Shown piece after piece: positions 1 through 11,500 of a stretch of DNA of 64,000 bases. Both the position numbers and the translations under genes were made by a program. The DNA is taken from assembly GCA_023614405.1 (NCBI GenBank), contig CM042689.1, positions 331,862,305-331,926,304 of the forward strand. Reading direction: 5' to 3'. The first letter of the stretch is position 1. Every line of letters begins with the position of its first letter. The notes beneath the pieces are model-generated. The model was not told the DNA's origin. It saw only the letters and a program-made list of their open reading frames with translations, and did not search any database. Source of the DNA: Avena insularis (lineage: Eukaryota; Streptophyta; Magnoliopsida; Poales; Poaceae).

Positions 1-107
1 TTTGAAACGGAGGGAGTAGTTTGCAGACAGTAGCTGTACATTCCCCAATTTCGAGCAGCATTGAACTGCAGCAAGTAGGGATAAAGAGATTGAGACGGGG
101 TCCATAC

Positions 108-323
108 GGGGCCGCAGAGCTCGTCGCCCTCGAACATGAAGCGCTGCTCGCGTGGGACGAGCGCGGCCAGAGGCTGCCGTTTCTGCTTGTCGCTCTGCTC
201 GCACCGCACCGTGAGGCCTGCCGGGACGGCACGGCGGGGGGCGGGCCTCGCCGCGCGGCGCTGGCGCCTATCGCCGGAGAAGGCAGAGGAAAGGAGCGCG
301 GAGGCGGAGATGGCCGTAGCCAT
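108..323 (-). CDS. RPL13: Plastid 50S ribosomal protein L13, exon 1 (partial gene)
   Basis: First coding exon of a nuclear gene for a chloroplast ribosomal protein; the rest lies beyond the left edge. The ATG is at 323-321 and gives 72 codons in phase 0, ending just before a GT donor (107-106). Residues 1-40 are rich in Ala, Arg and Ser and low in acidic residues, as in a chloroplast transit peptide. Residues 61-72 read RFMFEGDELCGP, which resembles the start of the mature plastid L13 region, where the family continues Asp-Ile-Trp-Asn; a phase-0 intron after Gly-Pro would allow exactly that join. L13 is a structural protein of the large plastid ribosomal subunit. The start is the only Met that includes the transit peptide. 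The L13 name rests on one short motif; a different plastid protein is possible. Confidence 0.6.
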
Positions 324-610
324 TGCTGCAGCGGCGTGAGCAGGAGGGGGCGGTGGTGTCTGGGCCTGAGGTCGGGGTTGGGTTCACTGAGAAGCCACTG
401 GCATTTCGTTTCAGGGAGGCGAGGTGGTGTGAGTGTAGCGGATAAGAAGGGATAGGAGAAGGACGAGAGGGAAGAGAAGAGGAAAGAAAGGAAGATGGGC
501 TTTGTTAATGGGCTCCAAGGAGAAATCTTACAGTTGGCCAGCAAGAGCACCTTACCTTCGTTTTGTTGTACAAGTCAAAAACACAAAACACAAAATAATA
601 TAATACTACT
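324..610. other. Upstream region of the L13-like gene
   Basis: GC-rich then AT-rich sequence between the L13-like start codon and the LINE-like insertion. It should hold the 5' UTR and promoter of the minus-strand gene. No TATA box could be assigned with confidence. The plus-strand reading frames here are antisense shadows of the exon. Confidence 0.4.
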
Positions 611-1526
611 AAGATAAGAAATAAAAATATGTCAGGTCCGTTAACCACAAGTGTTAGAATCCTACGGAAACAGCCGCCGCCAGAAGAAAAAATCCTGCCT
701 CTAGCCTCCGCCTCCTGCCTCCTTTGTAGAAGTTCCCTCTTCTTCGGCCGGCCTCGCCGGCCTCAGAAGGGGTGGGAACCGATCTATGAGTGGAGTTTTT
801 AGTAACAGTATAGATTTTATCAGATTAGGTTCAGAGTTTTGCTAGCCATTTTCGCCCCAACGGAGATGGTATTATCTACAATAAGCGATCTTCGGCCATT
901 CATTCGACAACGAGATCTTTTTCTCGATGTTAATGATGGTGTTGGAAGAATAAATTTCTCTAGGTATAGGTCTTCGGATCTTGCTTCGCTAGATCTATTT
1001 TGGATTTTTTTCTTATGGTTGCCGCGAGGTTTGTCCTTGCAATATTTGTTTCGACGGCTACGTCCTCGACAATGATGATTCCTACCATCGGTTTATCAAC
1101 GATGTCGATCAGGCTGTTCGGTTATTATTCTCTAAAATATTGGTGTTGGTACTCTTATCGATGTTGGTTGATTACTTCAATGGTTGTGCGCATGTACGCA
1201 ACCTTGGCATTATGACGCAAATTAAAATTATAGCAACCTTGGCATTATGGCGCAAATTAAAATTATGGGAGAACCAACGTTGGTATTTACAGGTCTCTGG
1301 TTTTCTATGTCAGTTTAGTTCGGCTACCTTCAGTAAAATGCAAGATTATGTCATGGAAGAAGAAAGAGTATAAAGATCCCGAAGATTTGCTAGTTTTTTT
1401 TAGACTTTATTTTGTAATCGTTGAAGTCAACTCATGTATCTCTACCATGTACTATTTACTTCTATTAATATAACGTGGTATTGATTATAAAAAAAGTTGA
1501 TGTAAAAAAAAGATAAGAAATAAAAA
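611..1526 (+). mobile_element. 5'-truncated non-LTR (LINE-like) insertion with 17-bp target duplication
   Basis: The element occupies 628-1509 and is flanked by identical 17-bp direct repeats, aagataagaaataaaaa, at 611-627 and 1510-1526. The right end is A-rich (two A runs before 1510), as expected for target-primed reverse transcription on the plus strand. No long reading frame remains, so it is a dead, truncated copy. A processed transcript of another origin mobilised by LINE machinery is the main alternative. Confidence 0.75.
1198..1267 (+). repeat. 35-bp tandem duplication inside the LINE-like element
   Basis: Two head-to-tail copies of a 35-bp unit beginning gcaaccttggcattatg, differing by one base (gacgc versus ggcgc). 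It probably arose by slippage after or during insertion. Confidence 0.8.
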
Positions 1527-2086
1527 CACACACAAAATAATTGGTCGACTTTGGAGTCCCATGCCCAGTGGCCAGCAAGAAGTTTTCTATACTACAGTTT
1601 TTTTTTTTGAAGGAAAGAGCCACGCAAGTCTCTTCTGTAGTCATCCGTTGCAGACAACAGCCAAACCGGTTTTCTATACTACAGTTGTAACTTGGAACAA
1701 GGGCAATAAGGAACACATTCCGATTCACATCCACTACTAATAGGACTATTTATGCCAAAATTTGCTACAGCGTAAAATACCACAAATGAGCTCATTCTGT
1801 TGATAAGATTGCATGACAAGTAGAGCGTTAACAAGCAATGTTTCATACTCGGAAAACGACACCAGGATACAGTTCCTTCCACCCAAACAAAACATGATTT
1901 TTACAGATAATATCAACACACATAAAAGCAACTGCTTAGCTGTGTATCAGGTGAAAGTCCGTGTACAACAAGTCGTGACATTTCTCTGGGACCGAGCCAA
2001 AGAATAATTTACAACAAAATTGTGGATCAAGATAGGAGGTACAGAAATCAACGGTTAGTTGACGATCAGCGAATGAACAAAAAAGA
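1527..2086. other. 3' flank and probable 3' UTR of the DUF616 gene
   Basis: AT-rich sequence downstream of the minus-strand DUF616 stop codon (2087). The part adjoining 2086 should be 3' UTR. No other gene is recognisable. Confidence 0.4.
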
Positions 2087-4595
2087 TCACGTAGCGGAGG
2101 AATCCGAATTCGTTTGTGCAAGAGGTTTTACTTTCCTTGTGTGACCCAGACTGTTAACAAGATCCCTTCGAGTGCAAACGGGAAACATGTTGATTCCTGA
2201 CATGTTTACACGCCATAGTACATATGGAAAACTGAGTTGGTCCCGAGATGTGAAGCGAACAGCTTCATTGAACCAAGCACACATGAAATGATTCGTCAAT
2301 GGCGTCAGCTCTCTCACAATGATAGAAGCTTCAGCTAAAGCTGAAACAAAAAAACTTGATCAGATATTCATATCAACTACAACCATGTTTGGGACAACAT
2401 CTATCCAACTTCGAGAAAAGATCCCACACGCTGAGGGTACATTTTATTTCCATTAGAGAAAAATGAAACATCCACGTGCGCAAGGTAAAATTTCTTTCCA
2501 TTAGAAAAGAATCACAAAATCAAACACTGACCTTTTAATCCATGTAGTCTTTTTTCATCTGGCATTCCGTCTCGACGATACTGAGTTAACTGAACCTCTA
2601 CTTCTTCAGGAGTAGCCTTGTGCTTTTGAACAATCGCTTTCCCCTCAGCATAGACGTTACTACGTGCTCCATGTTCAGAAATAGCAAAGGTAGAGTTCGT
2701 CCTCCAAAGAAGTGCTTCAAGCACTCCTATGGGATCTCTTCTGAATTGGTATTTAGAGTCTACCCATATAGAGTACCTTGCTTCCGGGAAAAGTCGGTGC
2801 GTCAACATCTGCGAAAATCATGATATGCAATTTTACTAGTACCAGAAATGTACACAGTTATGCAATTCTACACAAATGTAGGGCAAATAAAACCAGCAGA
2901 TTTAACTTCTATGGCATTCTCTTTAGCAGGGGGTTGTCTTTGAAGTTATTGCACAAAATAATAGAGCAGCAAATAACACAAATAACAAAGACGGTTAGAG
3001 AATCAAATCCCATATGTTTGTAGGTTTTAAAAATAAGGAAGCTGGCATAATTGACTATGACATCTTCAGATTTTACCTTTGGTATCTTTCCATTTAACCG
3101 TTGATCCGCAAAGGGGAGACTCTTGACAACAATGATACGCCACCTTCCTATCATTCCATTGTCACCAGTTACTTTTCCTTCAGCTTCTTGAGTTGATAAT
3201 GTGACCTCATCCCAGAAAGCCACATAACAGACCTGTTTTATCATAAGTCCACACATCCCAAATCCACCGAGTTGTCAAATGTGAGGCTTTACACAGAGAT
3301 TGCATTACTGAGATTCTTGAATGCTTAAATACCTTTCCAACAGAAGAATTGACCATTCCAATAGGTTGGTATAAATCATCCCCACCACCAAATGCGCAGG
3401 TGGACACAACAACTTTACAAGCTCTCATGTATCTGTTGTCTTCATCAGAAATTTTGAATCCACCATTGTCACTGTAGAAACCGCAATGCACATGAACAGT
3501 CTCATTCACCTGGAAAAGTAACGGAAACACATTAAACAGATCTTCCACAGCATAGTTTCGTAAGGCAATGAAGTGCATGTTAGTCAGCATTAGAACCTTA
3601 AAGCTATCTTCTCTTTCAGGAAGTGTCTGGAACCCTGTAAACAAGTTGAACCTGGTAGCTTCTGCGTGCTGCAGTAAATACGTGGAGTTTCCCTCAGGGT
3701 GGTACGAGTCATAGTCGTCCTCGTCAGATTTGTATATGATCCTCTTGACCAAAGCATCAGGTCCTGAGCCTCCATGAAATACCAGATTTTCTATACTTTT
3801 CGGGCTAAGGAACTTCAAGCAAGCTGTCAATATCAAGAATAAAAAAAGTAATAATGTCATTACTTGGTCCATCAGCCAATAATAGTCACTGAGCAAAACA
3901 AATTTGGAACTATGTGTGCTCCCTGATCTGATAGAGCGACCTAACCTTGGGCATTCGATTTGACTAATCAAGTGCCAAATATTTGGCGTATAAGAAAACA
4001 AGAAGACCATTGTAATCCTACTAGTTACATGGCTATAAAGGTCCATCCATAATGAGCCCGATATGTTGAGCCCAAATCTCCATTTGCCATGATATATCTA
4101 ATGATTTGTGCAAATAAGTAGTCAAGGACACCACCATAGTCTCACCACATTATGCAATACAAAACTCGCATTACCAAATTACTATCAAAGTCCAAGTGCT
4201 ACTGTGCATCCCAAATCCGTGTCAACCCTGATTGGGAGTTGGGAACCACAAGAGCACGGGGAATTTGGGGACGGCCAACGCGTAGATCGAAACAGGGTAG
4301 TGGACTCACGCTCACGCACGCCATGGACGAGGCGCGTGGTCGGGTCGAGGCGTCCAAGGCTGGATACTGGCGGGGAGGGGCTCCGAGGGGCGCGGAGCCG
4401 CGAGGCCTCGAAGAGGAGCAGCGCGACGGCCGGAAGGAGCAGGAGGATAGGCCACCACCGCGCCAGAAGCCGCACGGCACGCTGCCCCAAGCTGCGAACC
4501 ACCTTCCTCCGACCGGTGCGGGCACGCCGGGGCGCCGCGGCGCCGTCGTCGTCAGATACTGTGATGGAGATGCTCCGGATCGTCGACGACGGCAT
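2087..4595 (-). CDS. DUF616 protein, TOD1/MUCI70-like (six exons, 458 aa)
   Basis: Exons on the minus strand: 4595-4310, 3823-3597, 3509-3333, 3232-3077, 2808-2532 and 2340-2087. All have GT-AG borders; the lengths sum to 1377 nt with matching phases and no internal stop. Exon 1 encodes a basic cytosolic tail and one hydrophobic segment (about residues 43-62), a type II signal anchor typical of Golgi proteins. The rest matches the DUF616 family: HCGFYSDNGGFKISD, VVSTCAFGGGDDLYQPIGM, WVDSK at 297-301, ISEHGAR and FTSRDQLSFPYVLWR. Arabidopsis members have been described as an alkaline ceramidase (TOD1) and as a glycosyltransferase of mucilage or cell-wall synthesis (MUCI70), so the reaction is unsettled; the short length fits the TOD1 branch better. 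An in-frame Met at 4652 would add 19 residues. The 486-bp first intron stays partly open, giving a false long frame. Confidence 0.9.
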
Positions 4596-4828
4596 CGGAG
4601 GTAGCAGTGGTGGCGAAGTGGTGGGTTTGCCATTTAGTGGGTGGGCACCCATTGGACGGAAAGGTATGGGCTGGGTATGTTGTGCCTGGACCCTGAATCC
4701 AGCTCAGACCACCGACGCTACTTCATTCCCACGATCCCGAGGGGTACCAGTACCATAGTCTGTCAAGGGGGATCCACTTTTAGTTCATCCGTTAAATCTG
4801 TTCAAATTTTAAGCAAAACTTTAAACTA

Positions 4829-4951
4829 CTCCCTTCTGTCCATATTAATTGACTTGAATTTGTCAAATTTGGATAAATCTAGACACTATTTAGTATATAG
4901 GTTCATTTAAAATTTGACAAATCCAAGTCAATTAATATGGACCGGATGAAG
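4829..4951. mobile_element. Stowaway MITE (123 bp)
   Basis: A 123-bp palindromic element with terminal inverted repeats beginning ctcccttctgtccatatt and ending ggaccggatgaag, flanked by TA on both sides (4827-4828 and 4952-4953). This is the Stowaway (Tc1/mariner) hallmark. It lies upstream of the DUF616 gene and could affect its promoter. Confidence 0.85.
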
Positions 4952-5089
4952 TATAATTTAACAAATGAATTATAAGTGGATTTTAGCACGATTCCATTTG
5001 ACACCTTAGATACCAAATATTTTGTGTAGATTTTTTTTTACGAGGATACATGGAAAGGGGAAGGAACCTACTGCTTTTTCATCTGCTAG

Positions 5090-5384
5090 CCGGTCATAGT
5101 GCAAAATATCATGCATATGATACCAATATATAATATTACATTTATAGTGGTTAGTATTATCTAGTAATATTATAGTACAATCATATTTAATTATTTAAGA
5201 ATCTCAGTGCAATTGTCTGTATGAGATATATTTATCATTAAATTATCTAGTCCAACGTGCTATGATACAATATTATATTATAATACCACTAACACCTCTT
5301 TTTTTATTAATTATAGTATCATATTAGATTTTTTTCAAGGTGTCATGCATGATATTTCTTATGATACTAGCACTATGACAAGCC
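5090..5384. mobile_element. Mutator-type MITE, probable
   Basis: The ends are inverted copies: left cggtcatagtgcaaaatatc and right, read in reverse, gcttgtcatagtgctagtat; both arms also contain atcatgcat. The AT-rich middle carries repeated gatac/atgat words. This matches a common grass MITE class with termini like GGCTTGTCATAGTG. Target duplications were not resolved, so the boundaries are approximate. Confidence 0.55.
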
Positions 5385-6409
5385 TAATAGAGTTCACCAT
5401 TTATAATAAAAATTCGGGCAAGAATTAGATACCATGGACAATAAGCCACCACCGGTTGGAATCCACCAAAGAACACACTGCCAAACAACGCAAGCACCTT
5501 CGCTGCTAAAAGGGCAGGGAAGCGAGACCGTGGAGAAGATCAGAAATGGATCTCCCCAAAAAGGAAGGCGAAGAACATGAGTCTCGAGGGACATGTGTTT
5601 CCAATGGCCTCATACTGTCGTACACACCGACAACAACGCTAACTGTTACATAGGCCTTGAGATCGTGCTCCATCCTAGTCGTCGATTGTGTCACCCAAGA
5701 GACCCAAGCTGACACCTAACAACCACCATGGAGGATATCCAGAGCCGCTATTCCAACATCCAAACCTTTGAAACACACACACACCGACACTGAGGTTGCG
5801 CACCAAACAGAGTCGATAGATCTGGACGGAAGCACATAGATCCAACACCCTATGTGAAGATGACGATTTTTGGAGCTCCCTCTCTGGCTTGCACACCGAT
5901 CCCACGGTCCACTAGGTTAGTCGGCAGGTTTTTCACCCAAGTGGTCAAACCGACACCAAAATGCACACGTCCACTTGGATAGGTCGGACACACGACTCCA
6001 CGTATCCTCCGTCAGCGCGCTAAACGTAGATGCACTAGCCCTAGTCGGTGGGTTTTCCACCTAAGTGGTCAAACCGACACCAAAATGCACGCGTCGGACT
6101 ACTAGCTCCAGCGATGCAAACTTTCTACATCTACACATCTCTCTATTCGTCCAGTTTTTTCAAGGAGAGCACAATGGGCATGAATATATGGTAGGAAAAG
6201 GACTTTAACCGGTGATATTCCACCTCAATATTATGTGTATCTTCTCTTGATAGTACGGAAACTAGCTAAGAAATAAAAACACCGAATTCCTAATCTTCGC
6301 TCTTCACGACACCGAGGATTCATCGAAAACTTTGCTTGCATAAAATGAACCTTGATAACTCAAGCAAACGGTTATACATCCTAATGTTATTAGCAAACAC
6401 CAAAATACG
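5385..6409. other. Intergenic sequence with a 52-bp direct repeat
   Basis: No gene is recognisable. A segment containing gtggtcaaaccgacaccaaa occurs at about 5918-5970 and again at about 6041-6093, with a few mismatches. The surrounding sequence looks like old repeat DNA. Confidence 0.4.
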
Positions 6410-6417
6410 CTTAGAAG

Positions 6418-7516
6418 CAGGGCCGGTCCATGAGGGGGCAACGGGGGCACCGCCCAGGGCCCCTAGGAGGCAGGGGCCCCGGCCCAAGCCTAGGTAGCTG
6501 TCTAGTATTACTAGTAATTATATTTATGTATTATATCAAAAAAATGGCCCAAGCCCACCATGTAGCTACAAGTCACGGGCCAACACACCATGAATGGATA
6601 GGTAATGCTGAATGTAGCATTTCCTCCCAACTTTCATATAATGTTTTCCAAATATATTAATAGCTTATCGAATTTTATTTATTGTGCCGGTCACTGTAGT
6701 ATCGGTTGAACGTAGTTTCTGAAAATTGAAGTTACTCCCTCCTATCCAAATTAATTGACTTGAGTTTATCTAGATTCGGATGTATATGGTATTAGAACAT
6801 GTCTAGATACGTCCGAATCTAGACAAATGCAAATCAATTAATTTGGATCCGAGGGAGTATTGAAAAACTATTTGAGATTAACAATGTTATAGGAAAGACT
6901 GAATGGTCTTGCAACTTTGTGCATTGAGAAAGATAAGCTGGATAAAATAAATGTTAATGTGATTGTTGATGACTTTGCTTCTAGAAGTATAACAAGGAAC
7001 AACAAGATCATGAAGTGCTAAGATTGCTTTGTTATTTCTTATGCAAAAAACTTTAGAGAAGTTTTATTCGGGTGGAGACATGAAGTGAAAAACATTGCAT
7101 ATTGAGAAGGACATAAACTAATGTAAGTTCTCCAAGATCTGATCATCATAGTATAAAAAGAAGTGCTAAGTTTGCTTTAATAATTGTATATCTTATGGTA
7201 GAACAAAAGCTTTACGTCACAATCAGTTCTGATAAGCTTATTTGTTTTACTGATGAATTTTGTCGCAATGCCACTTAAGAGACACTCAGAAGATCAGTCT
7301 TTTGCTGATATTATTTTTTACTAATATGATGTAGTTTCTTGTACCGTTACAAATAAATAATTTTAGTGTAAGTTGTGTAATTCAAAGACCATCAGTCTAT
7401 GATATGTACTTATAAGATTGCTTTCCAAATACAATGCATTTTAAATATGGGTTTGTGAACAAGGGTACTTTTTGTTGTCTTGCCCCAGGGCCCTCAATAT
7501 GTATGGACCGACCCTT
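6418..7516 (+). mobile_element. hAT-superfamily transposon relic with 8-bp target duplication
   Basis: The element is bounded by imperfect terminal inverted repeats: cagggccggtccat at the left and, in reverse, aagggtcggtccat at the right (12 of 14 match). The 8-bp direct repeat cttagaag flanks it at 6410-6417 and 7517-7524. A residual coding stretch near 6680 reads VTVVSVERSF, a conserved piece of hAT transposase C-termini of the zf-MYM/DUF4371 type, and resumes after 6860 with NYLR-like and ERLNGLA-like residues. Stops and a nested MITE disrupt it, so it is inactive and heavily deleted. Confidence 0.8.
6735..6857. mobile_element. Stowaway MITE nested in the hAT relic
   Basis: A 123-bp element with ends ctccctcctatccaaatt and ggatccgagggag and TA on both sides (6733-6734 and 6858-6859). 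It has the same length as the copy at 4829 and shares the attaattgactt core. It interrupts the hAT transposase remnant just after the VERSF motif, so it arrived later. Confidence 0.9.
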
Positions 7517-7524
7517 CTTAGAAG

Positions 7525-8590
7525 TATCCCTTTCAAATGGACGTCCGATGGAGCTCGTCGATGGCCATCTGGTCCAAGTACTACAATGGCGAGGTGCGCC
7601 CTATATTCTTGTACTCGTATGGTTGTGCAGTATTATAGCTACTATCTTCATGCAACGTCTCCATCGAATCCAATGATATGAGCGGCCGGATAAGACGCGG
7701 GAGGGTGGCACCATGTTGGAAATCTAGCAGGGAGAGGTAGGGTGGCCCAGGTCATTCGTCCAGCGTTTGTTATTGGCATCCTCACCTTGCCGCTAACCCT
7801 GACAGTTGATGGCTGTGAAACTACAATCATGTCTCTCAACATTTAAACCTCATAGTTGTCAAGAAATTGATAAAAAATCTCACTAGATTGTTATTAATGA
7901 CTAATTATTGCATTAATGTGCAAATCGATCATTCTCCTTGAAGAATTGAGCACTTTTATGGCTAAACCAGGAGTAATTAATGAAGAATTACGAGTTATCA
8001 ACAATCCTAAGTCAAAGAGGTCACAGAGAGAATCTCCAAGAGGTTTAACGAGCACTGGTACGGGCAGGACCCACGCGTACCACGTGCCCGTATTAGGTGG
8101 GACCGCCTCAGTCCGGTAAACACAAGCAACTTTCATGCAAGCGCCTATATGAGATTCATCTCTAAGACGACAGAAACCCTAACACTGGTCTGAAGCCATT
8201 TTGCATTTGAGGAGAGGAGATCCATCGCCACCATCATCATCACCACAGCCATCCCTCCTCTCCATTTTTTTACTAACTCATTGCAGGTTATGTTGCTTTC
8301 CATGTTGAATAATCCTAAGTCAAGTGATCTAGTTTCATACTCACTAACTCAATCCTTAGAACTTTGAGACTCTAATGTCGAACGCCAAAAAAGGTAGATA
8401 GGAGCCAAATTCAAGGAAAAGGGAAGCAGCAAAATGAAGCTCGGGGACTTGCCCCTGGATAATTCGCATTCAAAGCTGAATAAAAGTTTAAGCCTTATCG
8501 CAAGGCGCACACCCAAAATAAGTGCATTATATCATACATCTGCACCCGGCATACCAGGGATCTCATGAAATTTAAGTGTTTTTTGTAACC
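7525..8590. other. Intergenic sequence, no gene recognised
   Basis: Moderate-GC sequence between the hAT relic and the Tat-like element. Short open frames on both strands show no recognisable domain. The left end of the Tat-like element must lie near 8400-8590 but no LTR is visible there. Confidence 0.35.
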
Positions 8591-8593
8591 AGC

Positions 8594-11500
8594 TTAAGAA
8601 ACAGCTGTGCCAGGAGGGGTAACTTTCGGGCTAGAGCTAGGAGCGTCGTCTGGAGCATTTGCCGAGTCAGGGGCGTCGGTGGCCGAGTCTGCTGCATCAT
8701 CTGACTCGGTGGCCTCGCTATCCGCACCTTCATCATCAGCAACTTCAGCAAGAGGCTCCCAAAGATCAAGGAAGCTGGGCCCATCACACCAAGCATGCAC
8801 AAAGGCATATTCGATCATGGCATAGGCTCGCTCCTGGCGTTTCTTGATCAGCTCAGGATCATGGAGCCACTTTCCTTCAGCCCTCATGCGTTCAAGAACA
8901 TCAAGGTTGATGTCCTCGTACCAAGAAAGCACAAAGGCAAGAGCCTTGTCCGCTGCAGCTCGGTCGGCCGACTCGCGCCATTGATCCAGCTCTCTTCGGT
9001 AAGAAGCAGCCTGGCAGCCAGAGGCTCGATGAGTGTGGGCGCGTCTTCATCCGGCCAGAGCATTCGGAATGCATGGATCGCTGATTTGAGCAAGTCTATA
9101 CCACATGACTTGAGGGTCTTGACACGCTCTGACAATGCTTCGAGATGCTCATCAATACTGACCTCGCCATCAGCTGGAGCGCCAAATTCGGCTCGGACTC
9201 TTTTCATGGCCCATATGGCGAACATATCAGCCTCAGGAAAATTCTCTGCAAAAGCAAGGGAACATTAGCAAAATAAGGAAAAAGCAGACAAAGGAATGTG
9301 TTCGGCGAAAAGAGTAGGACTCACTACCGAGGAAAGAGTTGATGGCGCCAAGATTGATCTGCCAATTCTGAGCCTTGGCATGTAGATCATCAAGATCCAA
9401 ATGAGCCGACTCAACCGCAGACTCGGCCTCCTTCAGTAGCTCCTTGGTTTTCTCGGCACTGGCGGTGTGCTGATCATCTTTCTCGACAAGCTCCTCCCTC
9501 AGCCCCTTCACCTCGGCCTGGTGCTTCTGCTCCATATCTGCCATTGCCTTCTTTAGCCGAGTCACCTCGTCCTTCTCCTTTTGGGGCTCAATCCGGTGCC
9601 TCTCTACTTATTCGGACAATACGACCCGTCAGTGGCAACAAAATCATCTCGAAACCATCAAGATAAAAATAGGAAAATGAATAAGCATAAGTGCAGAGCG
9701 GAGACAGAAGTTGCTAAGAACTTGCTTTCAGCATCGCTGATTTGTAGATGCAGGGTGTTGATAGCGGATTGGGCAGAAGCTGTAAAAGGACAAGGAAAGA
9801 AAATAAGCAAGGGTAAACAAGTAAAGTACGCCGAATAAGAGTGGGACGGGTTAGACAATTACCTTGGCATTTAGCCTCAGCTTGCAGGTTTTGGTGAGCG
9901 AGCTCCAGCTTACGATACTCCAAGAGGAGAGCCTGGTGCACCTTGGTGCGCTCATTATGTGTAAGCTGGACAAAGAAAAAAGACAATCAACAATTGTGAG
10001 ATCAAGCTTATAGCCGGATAAGGGTTGACTCCTATCTTAGAGCTTACCGCCGAATAAGTTTCTCATTCGGCAGTAACCTCGGGGACTAGGGATCGAAAAT
10101 CTAACATGCAAACTTGGCATGAGGAAATAAAGGCTAAGTTATTGCTTAGAGCTTACAGCCGAATGAGTCCCTCATTCGGAGTAACCTCGGGGACTAGAGA
10201 TAATGTATAACAAAAATACTCAATACACAAAAGAGTAAGAAGATTGCGTACCTCATTCACTTCATCTGCGTGGGCCATCAAGGCAATGGCCTGCTGAGTC
10301 ATATCAGAAACGGCCTTGGGCCCCAACTTCATCTTCTTACCAGTGCTGGAGCTGACCTCTTGCTTGTCGGCTGCATTCCAGGCAATAGCATAGCGCTCTA
10401 CGGCACCAAGGTCATTCCCCATGAGCGTCCAGGTGAGAATTTGACCCTTTTTCAGGCTAGTTCCCACATTGGCACGGATAGCAGCGGCGCTCCTGTGCAA
10501 AGCAACATCATTAGAACTGCCACCAGAACCAGCAGCTGTGGATCCACCCAACATACCCGCTTGAGCGAGTGTCGTTGTTGTTGTTGTGGGCCGGATCTGA
10601 GGTGCGGTGCCTGGGGCATGGACCAAGGTCATCTGTTTGGTAGACGTGGGCTTGCCGGATGAAGTGCAAACTGGATCTGAAGCAGCAGGCCGGGTCTGGT
10701 TCTTTGACAGAGGAGGAGAGTGAGCAGGTCTGGCAGGGGACAAAACAGGAGCCGAATGAACAAGCTCGCTAGTAGTTTGGGAAACAGCAACAAGATCAAC
10801 TTGTGTACTAGGAGCAGGAGAACTAATGGCAGGAGTCTTCTCAATGCTAGTGTTGCTAGCACCAAGATCAGGAAGTTGTTTATGAGGAGCATCAGAGGAG
10901 CTGGGCCGAGTCTCCTCCGATGGTTGCGCCGCCGGGTCGGCCTCACTTTGAGATTTGTGAGTCTTAGTGGTGGGGGCAGTGACCCGGACGGGGCTTGGCA
11001 TGGCAGTGCCGGTGCGAGGAGGAGAGGCTGGCCTTAACGGCAAAGAGGCCATGCTAGGAGCAGCTTGGCTAGCCGACAAAGGCGCGGCACTAAAAATAAC
11101 AAAGAATGCTTATAAGAAAACAGTTACAAAATAGGAAAGGAAAAATAGAAAGTAAGCAAACAGCAAAAGCTTACCCGGAAACGGTCGGGTCATGCAGTAT
11201 GCGATGTGTGACCCGGCGCCCAGCATCCTTGCGAGTTTCAGTTAGTGATGCAATAGGAGGAGGAGCAGTAGTAACCTTGCGCTTCTTGGCAGGCTGAGCA
11301 CTGGAGGTAGTCCCTCGTCTCTTACCCGTCTTGGCAACAGGGATTTTGCCGACTCCGCCCACAGCGAGAATGGGAGTGTCATGTACCTGGCCATCTGCAT
11401 AAGTAAATGACAGGCTCACTCGAATAAGTTAGAGGGCTAAGGTCGAAAAGAAGGTACCTCCAGAATTTCACAATCAACATCTTCATCGTCGTCAGACCAA

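Noticed and set aside
21..455. Long plus-strand open frames over the L13-like exon
   Set aside because: They are antisense shadows of a GC-rich exon with a transit peptide and splice donor on the minus strand.
3207..4046. A 279-residue minus-strand frame as a complete protein
   Set aside because: It reads through two introns. GT-AG borders and family homology fit exons 2 and 3 only.
4108..4758. Plus-strand frames opposite DUF616 exon 1
   Set aside because: GC-rich antisense shadow; the minus strand encodes a membrane anchor joined in phase to the conserved domain.
7525..8590. A host gene between the hAT relic and the Tat-like element
   Set aside because: No frame longer than about 80 codons, no domain, and no convincing splice chain.
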